Shown one piece after another: positions 51,463-59,617 of a DNA stretch of 64,000 nucleotides. This DNA is from UBA2357 sp041678045. Its GTDB lineage: Bacteria > Pseudomonadota > Gammaproteobacteria > Burkholderiales > Rhodocyclaceae. The notes beneath the pieces are model-generated. The model was not told the DNA's origin. It did not search any database and worked only from the letters and a program-made list of their open reading frames with translations. The translations under genes were made by a program, and so were the position numbers. Within the stretch, counting starts at the first letter, position 1, and each line of letters begins with the position of its first letter. Location of the stretch: positions 1 through 64,000 of the forward strand of contig JBAYOV010000009.1 of assembly GCA_041678045.1 (NCBI GenBank), given 5' to 3'.

Positions 51463-52482
51463 ATGAACCCTGCCCCACTCCGCCCCCGCACACTGTCCAG
51501 AAGGCAGTTCCTGCACGCCTCGCTGGCATGTGCCGGCACGGCGGCGCTTGGGCTGGGTGGATGCACTCCGCAGCCTCCGCCACTGCGCATCGGAACAAAC
51601 CTGTGGCTGGGTTACGAGTTCATGTTCCTCGCGCGCGACCAGCACATGCTGGATACGGCGCGGGTGCGGCTGGTCGAATTGCTGTCGGCCAGCGACTGCC
51701 TGCAGGCCCTGTCGGCCGGCACCCTCGAAGGGGCGGGGCTGACCCTGGACGAGGTGCTGTCGGCACGCGCCGAAGGGTTGGACCTGCAGGTGGTGATGGT
51801 GTTCAACACCTCCGACGGAGCCGACCGGGTGCTGGCACGACGCGAGATCAGCGGACCGCGCGATCTGATCGGGCGCAGGGTGGGCGTGGAACAGAGCGCG
51901 GTCGGCGCACTGATGCTGGCCGCCATGCTCAACGAACACGGCATGCACAAGCGCGACATCGAGGTGGTGCGGCTGACCTCGGACGAGCATTACCGGGCCT
52001 TTGCCGACGACGCGCTCGATGCGGTGATCACCTTCGAACCACACGCCACACGCCTGCTGCGCGACGGGGCCCATGTGATTTTCGACAGCCGCATGCTGCC
52101 CGGCATGGTGCTGGATGTGCTGGCGGTGACCCGCGCAAGCCTGCAGGCGCGGCAACAGGACATCTGCCATCTGGTGGACGCGCACTATGCGGGGCTGGCA
52201 CGCTACCATGCCGACCCGCTGGGCACCGCACAGCTCCTGTCGCTGCGGCAGGGGCTGACACCGGGCGAGCTGATGGACAGCCTGACCGGCATGCAACTGC
52301 TCGACCGCGAGGACAATCGCCAGCTGTTTTCCGGCGACGCACGTCCCCTGCGCGACACCGCTCTGGCCCTCCACCGGATCATGATGGACAACGGACTGCT
52401 GGGCAGCGGACAGCACACCGACGCCCAGGCGCTGCTCCAGGGGCTGTTCGATGCGCGCTGCCTGACCGGCACGGGAGGCTGA
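51463..52482 (+). CDS. Solitary solute-binding lipoprotein (SsuA/NrtA/ThiY-like)
   Basis: 339-residue periplasmic binding protein. The N-terminus combines a Tat-like twin-Arg (LSRRQFLHASL) with a lipobox ending LGLGGC, so it is a lipoprotein. The mature domain begins LRIGTNLWLGYEFMFLAR, the usual NMT1/SsuA-type opening for nitrate, sulfonate, taurine or pyrimidine binding. DALDAVITFEPHATRLL is the hinge/second-lobe block. No ABC permease or ATPase gene is nearby. Instead a membrane GGDEF-EAL gene starts 1 nt after its stop, suggesting it senses a ligand for that protein. The ATG at 51463 gives the most compact signal peptide. Confidence 0.85.
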   Translation: MNPAPLRPRTLSRRQFLHASLACAGTAALGLGGCTPQPPPLRIGTNLWLGYEFMFLARDQHMLDTARVRLVELLSASDCLQALSAGTLEGAGLTLDEVLSARAEGLDLQVVMVFNTSDGADRVLARREISGPRDLIGRRVGVEQSAVGALMLAAMLNEHGMHKRDIEVVRLTSDEHYRAFADDALDAVITFEPHATRLLRDGAHVIFDSRMLPGMVLDVLAVTRASLQARQQDICHLVDAHYAGLARYHADPLGTAQLLSLRQGLTPGELMDSLTGMQLLDREDNRQLFSGDARPLRDTALALHRIMMDNGLLGSGQHTDAQALLQGLFDARCLTGTGG

Positions 52483-52483
52483 C

Positions 52484-53234
52484 ATGCGCCTGCCCGGCAT
52501 TCAAATGTCCCTGCGCACCGGTCTGCCGCTCACCCTGCTGCTGACACTGGGCCTGATCATCGGCGCCTCGCTGCTCAACACGTTGTGGCAGCAACAACAG
52601 GCGCTGGAAGAAGAGGCAGTGGCCGATCTGGTGGCCGAGGCCGGGCGGCTGGCACGGCTGGCCGAGCGTGAGCTGCAGCGTGCCCCGGCATCGGTGGAGT
52701 CGGCGCTCACCCACCTGAGCACCGATCATCGGGTATCGGCCGCACTGCTGATCGACGCCCATGGCACGATACGCATGGCGCACCGTCTGGCCTGGCGGGG
52801 TGAAACCGCCGCAGAGGCGATGCCCGGGCTGGACTATCTCGAATCGCCCGTGGTCGAATCGCGCAAACCTCATCTGGTGTTCAGCGAGGACCGGCGGCAG
52901 ATGGGCGTCTGGATGGCCTTCTACGCAGACGATGGCGAGACCACCGGCCGTGCCCTTGAGCATGGACTGATTCATGTGGCCTACGACCTGACGCAGGCGC
53001 TGCAGGCCGGCCGGCAAGCCGCCTTGCGTGCGCGTTTGCCCGACATCCTGGCCACCATCGGCCTGGTGCTGCTGCTGGGGCTGTGGCTCAACCGGGCGGT
53101 GTTCCGCCCGCTCTCCGCCCTCGAACAGGCCAGCGGCCGGCTCGGCCGGGGAGCGCACGCCCCCTCCGGGGAACAGCGCTCCGCCCCCCCTCCCAAGCTG
53201 CCCGGCACCCGGCCACAGGACGCAGTACCGGGCG
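52484..53234 (+). pseudogene. N-terminal part of a frame-disrupted sensor GGDEF-EAL protein
   Basis: This reading frame encodes a membrane helix (LPLTLLLTLGLIIGASLLNTL), a periplasmic sensor region of about 140 residues, a second helix (ILATIGLVLLLGLWLN) and the start of a HAMP domain (FRPLSALEQASGRLGRG, near 53100-53150). It then loses homology. The remaining PAS-GGDEF-EAL domains are in another frame from about 53235. The last HAMP residues and the first half of a PAS domain are missing, so the join is a deletion plus frameshift, not a simple one-base slip. This frame itself runs on, without homology, to a stop at 53998. Alternatively this is an assembly error. Confidence 0.7.
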
Positions 53235-55130
53235 ATGAAGCTGACCGATATCCGCCCGCCCGAAGACATTCCTGCGCTGCTCGACAACATCCGCAGCCGC
53301 CGCACCGGCAGCGCCGGCATCTGGCGCCATGTGTGCGCCGACGGCCACCCGATCCAGGTGGAAGTGATTGCCCACCGGCTGGAATGGCAGGGGTGCCGTG
53401 CCGAACTGGTGATGGCGCTGGACGTGACCGAGCGGGAAAGAACCGCCGAAAACCTGCGCCTGGCGGCAGCGGCGTTCGAAACGTCGGAAGCGATCACCGT
53501 CACCGACCGCAGCGGGCGCATTCTGCGCATCAACCAGGCCTTCACCCGCATCACTGGCTACAGCGCCGAAGAGGCCGTGGGCCAGAACCACAAACTGCTC
53601 AAGTCCGGCCGCCACGATGCCGCCTTTTACCGGGCTTTCTGGGAGAGCCTGCGCCAGTCCGGCCACTGGGAGGGCGAAATCTGGAACCGGCGCAAGAACG
53701 GCTCGGTATTCCCGCAGTGGCTGTCGATCCGGGCGGTCACCAACAGCGCGGGGGAGATCACCCATTACGTTTCAAACTTCTTCGACCTGTCCGAGCGCAA
53801 GGAGGCCGAGGCAACGATACACCGACTGTCCTCGCGCGACCCGCTGACCGACCTGCCCAACCGCAGCCTGTTCCGCGACCGCCTGTCCCAGGAGTTTGCG
53901 TCCAGCCGTCGTGCCGGACACTACGGAGCGGTCCTGCAACTCGACATCGACCGCTTCAAGGCGGTGAACGATGCCCGTGGCCATGCAGTGGGCGATGAAC
54001 TGCTGCGGCGCATCGCGCTGCGGCTGCGCGAAAGCATTCGCGAAGGCGACACGGTGGCCCGGCTCGGTGCCGACGAGTTCGCGGTCCTGCTGTGCGATCT
54101 GCCCAGAAGCGAGCAGGCCGCCGCGCGGCATGCCCATCAGGTGGCCGAAAAACTGCGCAGCCTGCTGGAGCGTCCTTTCCATGTCGACGAGCGCGCCTAC
54201 CATCTGGTGGCCAGCGTGGGCATCACGCTGTTTCCCAAGCAGACGCAAAGCGAATCCGACGATGTGCTGCGCGAGGCCGATACGGCGCTGTATCGGGCCA
54301 AGGAGGCTGGCCGCAACACGGTGCGCTTCTTCGAAAACAGCATGAGCGAAGAGGCGCGCATACGCTTCGAGCTGGAAAACGAGTTGCGCAAGGCGGTCGA
54401 CAACAATGAGCTGCGCCTGTACCTGCAGCCCCAGGTGGATTGCGACGGCAAGGTGCTGGCGGCCGAGGCCCTGGTGCGCTGGCAGCACCCCGAGCGGGGG
54501 CTGGTGCCGCCCGGGGCCTTCATTCCGATAGCGGAAGAAAGCGGGCTGATCCTGCCGCTGGGCGACTGGGTGCTGCGCCAGTGCTGCCGGCTGCTGTCAC
54601 GCCCCGAGGTGGACCGGCTGGGGTTGCGCATTGCGGTGAATGTGAGCCCGCGCCAGTTCCGCCAGCCCGACTTCGTGCCACGCCTGCGCACCCTGCTCAA
54701 CGCCACCGGCACCGATCCCACCCGCCTGACGATGGAGGTCACCGAAGGGTTGATGCTGGAAGACATCGGCGACACGATCGCGAAGATGAACGAACTGGCC
54801 GACATCGGCATGCATTTCTCGATCGACGACTTCGGCACCGGCTATTCTTCGCTGGCTTACCTGAAGCGCCTGCCGATTCACGAACTGAAGATCGACCGCA
54901 CCTTCGTGCAGGACGCCCCGACCGACCCCAACGATGCGGCGCTGGTCGATGCGATTCTGGCCATGGCCGGACACCTGAACCTGCAGGTTGTGGCCGAAGG
55001 GGTGGAAACCGAAGCCCAGGCCCGCTTTCTGCGCCAGCGTGGCTGCATGCTGTTCCAGGGCTATCTGACCGGCCGGCCCGAGCCGGCCACCGAGCTGCTC
55101 GCCCGCTGGCTGGAAGGCGGTGGCACGTAA
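53235..55130 (+). CDS. PAS-GGDEF-EAL protein, C-terminal part of the disrupted gene
   Basis: About 631 residues if translation starts at the ATG at 53235; the frame is open from 53028, but upstream sequence is non-homologous. It opens with the second half of a PAS domain (MKLTDIRPPEDIPALLDNIR), then a full PAS/PAC (FETSEAITVTDRSGRI, GQNHKLLKSGRHD). A GGDEF domain with a variant active site, RLGADEFAVLL (Ala for the second Gly), follows. The EAL domain is complete (AEALVRWQHPERG, SIDDFGTGYSSLAYLKRLP, VVAEGVETEAQA). Phosphodiesterase activity on c-di-GMP is therefore likely and cyclase activity doubtful. No good ribosome-binding site precedes 53235. Confidence 0.8.
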   Translation: MKLTDIRPPEDIPALLDNIRSRRTGSAGIWRHVCADGHPIQVEVIAHRLEWQGCRAELVMALDVTERERTAENLRLAAAAFETSEAITVTDRSGRILRINQAFTRITGYSAEEAVGQNHKLLKSGRHDAAFYRAFWESLRQSGHWEGEIWNRRKNGSVFPQWLSIRAVTNSAGEITHYVSNFFDLSERKEAEATIHRLSSRDPLTDLPNRSLFRDRLSQEFASSRRAGHYGAVLQLDIDRFKAVNDARGHAVGDELLRRIALRLRESIREGDTVARLGADEFAVLLCDLPRSEQAAARHAHQVAEKLRSLLERPFHVDERAYHLVASVGITLFPKQTQSESDDVLREADTALYRAKEAGRNTVRFFENSMSEEARIRFELENELRKAVDNNELRLYLQPQVDCDGKVLAAEALVRWQHPERGLVPPGAFIPIAEESGLILPLGDWVLRQCCRLLSRPEVDRLGLRIAVNVSPRQFRQPDFVPRLRTLLNATGTDPTRLTMEVTEGLMLEDIGDTIAKMNELADIGMHFSIDDFGTGYSSLAYLKRLPIHELKIDRTFVQDAPTDPNDAALVDAILAMAGHLNLQVVAEGVETEAQARFLRQRGCMLFQGYLTGRPEPATELLARWLEGGGT

Positions 55131-55221
55131 GCCATCATCACAAGCGTGGGCTGGGCCTGGGTTGCGCATCTACCTGGCCAAGGACGGTCTGAAAAGTTCT
55201 TGATTTTTGCGTTGCCGTCGT

Positions 55222-55623
55222 TCAAATCGTGACCCAGTTTTCCAGCCGCAGACCGGGATAGTCGCGAAAATCGTCTTCGTTGTTGGTGACCAGCACCGCG
55301 CCGGCGGCGATGGCGTGGGCGGCAATGAGGCGGTCGAGCGCGTCGCGGCGGCGGTCGCGGATGGCGGCACGCAGGATGCCGAACTGCTCAGCAGCGGCTT
55401 CGGTGAAAGGCAGCACCGGGATGCGCTGCACCAGCAGGGCAAGCACCTTTTCATCATGGTCGCGGTTGCGTTCTTGTATCTCCAGGCCGGCACGCAGTTC
55501 GGCATAGGTGACGACCGACATCAACGCCTCGCCCTGCTGCAAGGCGGCGAGGCGCTGCAACACCTGTGGCGGATGACGCTCGATAAGGTGAATGCAGATA
55601 TTGGTGTCGAGCATGTAGGGCAT
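55222..55623 (-). CDS. vapC: PIN-domain toxin, VapC/FitB type
   Basis: 133-residue PIN ribonuclease. Acidic active-site residues are in YMLDTNICIHLIE (Asp6), the TYAELRAGLE Glu, RRDALDRLIAAHA and TNNEDDFRDY. VapC toxins cleave tRNA or rRNA when freed from their antitoxin. The ATG at 55623 lies 5 nt after the antitoxin stop; the longer open frame is shadow of the antitoxin gene. Confidence 0.92.
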   Translation of the reverse strand: MPYMLDTNICIHLIERHPPQVLQRLAALQQGEALMSVVTYAELRAGLEIQERNRDHDEKVLALLVQRIPVLPFTEAAAEQFGILRAAIRDRRRDALDRLIAAHAIAAGAVLVTNNEDDFRDYPGLRLENWVTI

Positions 55624-55628
55624 GGCGT

Positions 55629-55931
55629 TCAGAGCCCACCCGGTGACTGTGGCGTCCCATCGGCCTCGGGCTGCGTTTCGTTGTCGCTGGGCACGCCACG
55701 CCACTCGCGCTCTTTCTGCTCGTGAAACTCACGGCCACCGGCCATGAAATCCGGACTGAAGGACGCAAAAATTGCCGGTACGTCGGCCAGAGTTTCGCGC
55801 TCCACCGGGCGCAGCACCAAGGTGTTGCCCACGCGCTCGATTTCGACCTCCGAGGCAGGGTCGAGAAAGGCCAGCTCTTTGGGAATGCGCACGGCCAGCG
55901 AGTTGCCACTCTTGAAAATGCGGGTGAGCAT
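55629..55931 (-). CDS. vapB: AbrB-family antitoxin, VapB type
   Basis: 100-residue antitoxin. The N-terminal swapped-hairpin AbrB/MazE DNA-binding domain is clear (IFKSGNSLAVRIPKELAFLD), and the C-terminal half is charged and probably disordered, wrapping the toxin. The ribosome-binding site is AAGGAG. It lies directly upstream of vapC, and a palindrome over its promoter fits autorepression. Confidence 0.92.
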   Translation of the reverse strand: MLTRIFKSGNSLAVRIPKELAFLDPASEVEIERVGNTLVLRPVERETLADVPAIFASFSPDFMAGGREFHEQKEREWRGVPSDNETQPEADGTPQSPGGL

Positions 55932-55946
55932 GATTCACTCCTTGAT

Positions 55947-55963
55947 GTATATACTGGATATAC
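55947..55963 (-). promoter_or_regulatory. Operator palindrome of the vapBC operon
   Basis: A perfect GTATAT-N5-ATATAC inverted repeat lies 16 nt upstream of the antitoxin ATG. It is AT-rich and promoter-embedded, as expected for VapB/VapBC autoregulation. VapB binding is inferred from family behaviour. Confidence 0.65.
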
Positions 55964-55977
55964 AAGCTTAGAAGATG

Positions 55978-56200
55978 AACGGCCCTTTTGCTACCCGGGT
56001 CAGCAGGAGTTGCTCGAAGGCCGGATTCAGCACTGCCGATCCATGAAAGTGCCATCACCAAGAAGGGCAAAGCCTCGTTGGGCGTGGCAGCCATGGCCTG
56101 AGGCGTCGCCGCAGCGCAAAGCTTCAAACACATTGAAAGGGATGCGCGCAAGATGCCCGTCCGGGGCACCGACCGTGCCGTGCGGACGGACGGAGACAGT
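55978..56200. other. Gene-poor scar, possible transposase remnant
   Basis: No intact gene is visible between vapB and the flavocytochrome gene. One plus-strand frame near 56045-56100 reads ITKKGKASLGVAAMA before a stop, vaguely like the C-terminal region of IS110/IS116-type transposases. The match is too short to be sure, and no inverted or direct repeats were found. Confidence 0.25.
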
Positions 56201-57472
56201 TCAGGCCAGCGTGTCGTTCAGGATGTTGAAGGCCCACGCCACCGCCATGAAGGCCTCTTCCGAGCTGGCTTCGCGGGACACCCCGCCACCGCCCGGCACA
56301 TCGACCATGGTCTTGCTGCCGGCATCGTAGCGATATACGGTGTTGATGTGCATGGCATCGCCCTCGCTGATGAAGCTGTAGCAGGTGTTGGCAAACATCG
56401 GCTGGTCGATCACCGGCCGGCCTGCGAGCATTGCAGCAATCGCGGCCGCGCACACCTTGGCCTGCTGGTTGGCCAGGTGGGCGGATTTCGGCATGCCGGG
56501 CGCCGAGGCAATCGCATCGCCCAGCACATGAATCCCCGGCACCACACGCGACTCGTACGTCAGGAAATCCACCTCGCACCAGCGGCGATCCACATTCGCC
56601 AGACCCGCCGAACGGGCAATTTCGCCCGCATGCTGGGGCGGGATGGGATTCCACACGTCGGCGCGCACGCCTTTCTGGAGGTCGAAGTCGACCGTATTGC
56701 CAGCCACATCCATGCGCTCGAAGGCGGCATTCGGCACATACTCGATGACATTCTTGTAACGCCCTGCAAAGGCATCGGAAAACAGTCCCCGCTTGGCCAC
56801 GATCTGCGGATTGGCATCGAACACCAGCACCTTGGCGGTCGGATTGGTGCGCTGCAACGAACTGGCCACCAGGCAGGCACGCTCATACGGCCCCGGCGGA
56901 CAGCGGTAAGGCGCGGCCGGTACATGAATCGCATACACCCCGCCCTTGGGCAAGGCACCGAGCATGCGGCGCATCTGGTGGGTCTGCTGCCCCGCCTTCC
57001 AGCCATGCGGGACACGCTGCTGTGCCGCTTCCGATTCGAGCCCGGCCATCGCGCTGTAATCCACATCGATGCCGGGCGCCAGCACCAGCCGGTCATACGG
57101 CAGGGCCGGACCGCGCGCCAAACGCACGCTGCGCTGCTGAGCATCGATGGCGGTCACCCGGTCATGCACCACGGTGATGCCATGCTTGCGCTGCAGGGCA
57201 TCGTAATCCCGGGTCAGGTCGCGCACGCTCATCGCACCGCTGATGACACGATTGCTCATCGGGCAAGACACAAACTCCGAGGCCGCCTCGACCAGCGTCA
57301 CCTCTGCACCGGGCGCCCAGCGGCGGATGTACTTGGCACAAGTGGCCCCGGCAAAGCTGCCCCCCACCACCACAATGCGGGCACCACGGCCCACCTGCGC
57401 ACTCGCGGGCGAGATCAACCCGGTCATCAGGCCGGAAGCCGCCAGCCAGCGAATGAATTCCCTGCGTTGCAT
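56201..57472 (-). CDS. FCSD-type flavoprotein (sulfide dehydrogenase flavin subunit)
   Basis: 423-residue FAD disulfide oxidoreductase of the FccB/SoxF family, which oxidises sulfide and passes electrons to a cytochrome c. A Tat-like leader (MQRREFIRWLAASGLM, ending ASAQ) exports it. The FAD motif is RIVVVGGSFAGATCAKYIRR. Redox-type cysteines lie in FVSCPMSN and APYRCPPGPYERA. FAD is also bound by GIHVLGDAI, and the C-terminal FCSD flavin-binding domain contains NTCYSFISEGDAM. The next gene upstream is a monoheme cytochrome c, the expected partner. The start has a GGAGAG site. Confidence 0.9.
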   Translation of the reverse strand: MQRREFIRWLAASGLMTGLISPASAQVGRGARIVVVGGSFAGATCAKYIRRWAPGAEVTLVEAASEFVSCPMSNRVISGAMSVRDLTRDYDALQRKHGITVVHDRVTAIDAQQRSVRLARGPALPYDRLVLAPGIDVDYSAMAGLESEAAQQRVPHGWKAGQQTHQMRRMLGALPKGGVYAIHVPAAPYRCPPGPYERACLVASSLQRTNPTAKVLVFDANPQIVAKRGLFSDAFAGRYKNVIEYVPNAAFERMDVAGNTVDFDLQKGVRADVWNPIPPQHAGEIARSAGLANVDRRWCEVDFLTYESRVVPGIHVLGDAIASAPGMPKSAHLANQQAKVCAAAIAAMLAGRPVIDQPMFANTCYSFISEGDAMHINTVYRYDAGSKTMVDVPGGGGVSREASSEEAFMAVAWAFNILNDTLA

Positions 57473-57487
57473 GGCTCTCCCCTCCGC

Positions 57488-57799
57488 TCAGTTCGATGCG
57501 CCGAGCACGTTGGCAATCCGGCGCAGTTGTTCATCGGTGAAGCCACGTGTCTGATGGTGCATGATGGTGGCTCTCCGCTCACCCTCACGGAACTCGATCA
57601 GGATTTTGTACAGCCCGTCGGCAGACAGGCCGGCAATCGACGGCATCCCGCCGTCCGAACGCCCTTCCGGACCGTGGCAGGCATAACAGGTGGATGCCCA
57701 GAGCACAGCGGCATGATCTTCTGCCGCCAGCCCCGGCGATGACAGGGCGGTCAGCCCCAGCGCGCACAGGACGGTGGCAACGCGAAAACGTTGTGGCAT
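57488..57799 (-). CDS. Monoheme cytochrome c (FccA-like partner)
   Basis: 103-residue periplasmic cytochrome. The signal peptide ends at about residue 26 (SPGLAA-EDH), one heme site is CYACH, and Met in ATIMHHQTRGF is the probable axial ligand. It ends 15 nt before the flavoprotein gene on the same strand, so the pair form a flavocytochrome c sulfide dehydrogenase. Characterised FccA can be mono- or diheme. The strong GGAGAAACCG site fixes the ATG at 57799. Confidence 0.9.
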   Translation of the reverse strand: MPQRFRVATVLCALGLTALSSPGLAAEDHAAVLWASTCYACHGPEGRSDGGMPSIAGLSADGLYKILIEFREGERRATIMHHQTRGFTDEQLRRIANVLGASN

Positions 57800-57920
57800 T
57801 CGGTTTCTCCTGACGGCCCGGTCCGCACGGCGGCCGGACGCTTGCGTGACGATCCGTGGATGCAGTCGTCTTGATACCTCAGCCGGATCAAATACGCAAC
57901 CTGAGTGAGGACATTCGCCC

Positions 57921-58556
57921 TCAGGCATTGTGCTTGGTGCCAAAGATCTTGTCGCCCGCATCGCCCAGACCGGGGATGATGTAGCCCACCTCGTTGAGAT
58001 GGCTGTCGATGCTGGCGGTGTAGATGTCAACATCCGGATGAGATTCTGCCATGCGCCGGATGCCCTCGGGCGCCGCCACCAGCACCAGCGCCTTGATCTG
58101 CGTGCAGCCCTTGCGCTTGAGCATGTCCACCGTGGCCGCCATCGACCCACCCGTGGCCAGCATCGGATCGATCACCAGCGCCATGCGCTCGTTGAGCTCG
58201 CCGACAAATTTCTCGAAATACGGGGCAGGCTGCAAGGTTTCCTCGTTGCGGGCAATGCCGACCACGCTCACCTTGGCACTCGGAATCATGTCGAGCACAC
58301 CGTCGAGCATGCCCAGTCCGGCACGCAGAATGGGCACGACGGTGACCTTCTTGCCCTTGATCTGCTCCACCTCGACCGGCCCGGCCCACCCTTCGATGGT
58401 CACGGTTTCGAGCGGAAAGTCCTGGCACGCCTCATACGCCAGCAACCGGGCCAGCTCGGAGGTCAGCTCGCGGAATTTCTTGGTACTGGCATCGGTCTCG
58501 CGCATCAGGCCGATCTTGTGTCTCACCAACGGGTGTCGGATTTCATGAATGGGCAT
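57921..58556 (-). CDS. upp: Uracil phosphoribosyltransferase
   Basis: 211-residue salvage enzyme converting uracil and PRPP to UMP. It begins MPIHEIRHPLVRHKIGLMR and carries VTVVPILRAGLGMLDGVL. The PRPP-binding loop is MALVIDPMLATGGSMAAT, and the uracil-binding end is GYIIPGLGDAGDKIFGT. It is divergent from the hpt-like gene. Its stop is 121 nt from the cytochrome c gene on the same strand, with a weak hairpin between, so they are probably not co-transcribed. Confidence 0.98.
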   Translation of the reverse strand: MPIHEIRHPLVRHKIGLMRETDASTKKFRELTSELARLLAYEACQDFPLETVTIEGWAGPVEVEQIKGKKVTVVPILRAGLGMLDGVLDMIPSAKVSVVGIARNEETLQPAPYFEKFVGELNERMALVIDPMLATGGSMAATVDMLKRKGCTQIKALVLVAAPEGIRRMAESHPDVDIYTASIDSHLNEVGYIIPGLGDAGDKIFGTKHNA

Positions 58557-58663
58557 GGCAGGCGTCCTGTACGGCCAAACAAACGGAGTTGCCAGTTTAA
58601 CCGCAAGCCCGCGCCCGGTGCGCTCCGGTAGAATGCACCATCGAATACAGCAAGGAACATGCG

Positions 58664-59221
58664 ATGACGGTGGACATGCAGGAAATCATTCGCGCTCGCG
58701 AAGAGGCCGACTGCCTGGTGGATGACGCAGCGGTCGAAGCGGCGCTTGATCGCATGGCGGCCGAAATCACCGCCGAACTCGGGCACAGCAATCCGCTGGT
58801 GTATTCGGTGATGAACGGCGGCCTGATCCTCGGCGGGCGCATCCTGCCGCGCCTGCCGTTTCCGCTGGAGGTGGCCTATCTGCACGCCACCCGTTACGGC
58901 CATGCGCTGCAGGGTACCCTGCTCGACTGGCGGGTGCGCCCCACGCAGGACCTGCGCGACCGCACGGTGCTGGTGCTCGACGACATTCTGGACGAAGGCC
59001 ACACCCTTGCGGCGATCATCGATTATCTGAAGGAAGAAGGCGCCCGCCGTGTGTATTGCGCCGTGCTCACGCACAAGGTGCATGAGCGCAAGGCGTATCC
59101 GGGCATGCGGGCCGACTTCACCGGCATCGATGTGCCGGACCGCTTCCTGTTCGGCTGTGGCATGGACTACAAGGGCTATTGGCGCAACGCGCCGGGCATC
59201 TACGCCGTCAGGGGACTTTGA
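58664..59221 (+). CDS. Hypoxanthine-guanine phosphoribosyltransferase-like protein
   Basis: 185-residue purine-salvage PRTase. The PRPP signature VLVLDDILDEGHTLAAI is near residue 105, and VMNGGLILGGRILPRL holds the conserved loop I region. The C-terminal FLFGCGMDYKGYWRN resembles the HGPRT substrate-binding end. Annotated as hypoxanthine-guanine type by family resemblance. It is divergent from upp, so purine and pyrimidine salvage genes face each other. A ribosome-binding site AAGGAA precedes the ATG. Confidence 0.9.
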   Translation: MTVDMQEIIRAREEADCLVDDAAVEAALDRMAAEITAELGHSNPLVYSVMNGGLILGGRILPRLPFPLEVAYLHATRYGHALQGTLLDWRVRPTQDLRDRTVLVLDDILDEGHTLAAIIDYLKEEGARRVYCAVLTHKVHERKAYPGMRADFTGIDVPDRFLFGCGMDYKGYWRNAPGIYAVRGL

Positions 59222-59244
59222 ACGCACAACGGGAGGGCACGGAA

Positions 59245-59574
59245 ATGCTGGTCACCTTCAAATCGGCCGCAGCGGCCGACGTCATCATGTTTGGCGATGT
59301 TGCCAAAAAGCTCATCGAGATCATGGGCAAGGACCCGAGCGACGGCAAGGGCATCGTCACCGTGGAGCAGATTCCCGAGGCGATGGCCCGTCTGCGCAGC
59401 GCCATCGAGGAAGACAAGGCCCGCCAGGCCGCCCACAACCAGGAAGAGGAGGACGCCGAACAGGGCAAGACCGGCATGGCCGCCCCCGTCGGCCTCGCCC
59501 AACGCGCCTGGCCCCTGCTCGACATGCTGGAATATTCCCAACAGGAAGCCGTACCGGTGGTGTGGGGCGTATAG
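59245..59574 (+). CDS. DUF1840 protein
   Basis: 109-residue cytoplasmic protein beginning MLVTFKSAAAADVIMFGDVA and ending in LLDMLEYSQQEAVPVVWGV, which matches DUF1840, a small family common in betaproteobacteria. The middle is Glu-rich and probably disordered. The function is unknown. The GGGAGG site 8 nt before the ATG at 59245 decides the start. It follows the hpt-like gene by 23 nt and is likely co-transcribed. Confidence 0.88.
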   Translation: MLVTFKSAAAADVIMFGDVAKKLIEIMGKDPSDGKGIVTVEQIPEAMARLRSAIEEDKARQAAHNQEEEDAEQGKTGMAAPVGLAQRAWPLLDMLEYSQQEAVPVVWGV

Positions 59575-59617
59575 CCTGGACACCGGCGCAGTCGCACTGA
59601 ATGGTTTTACCTGACGC

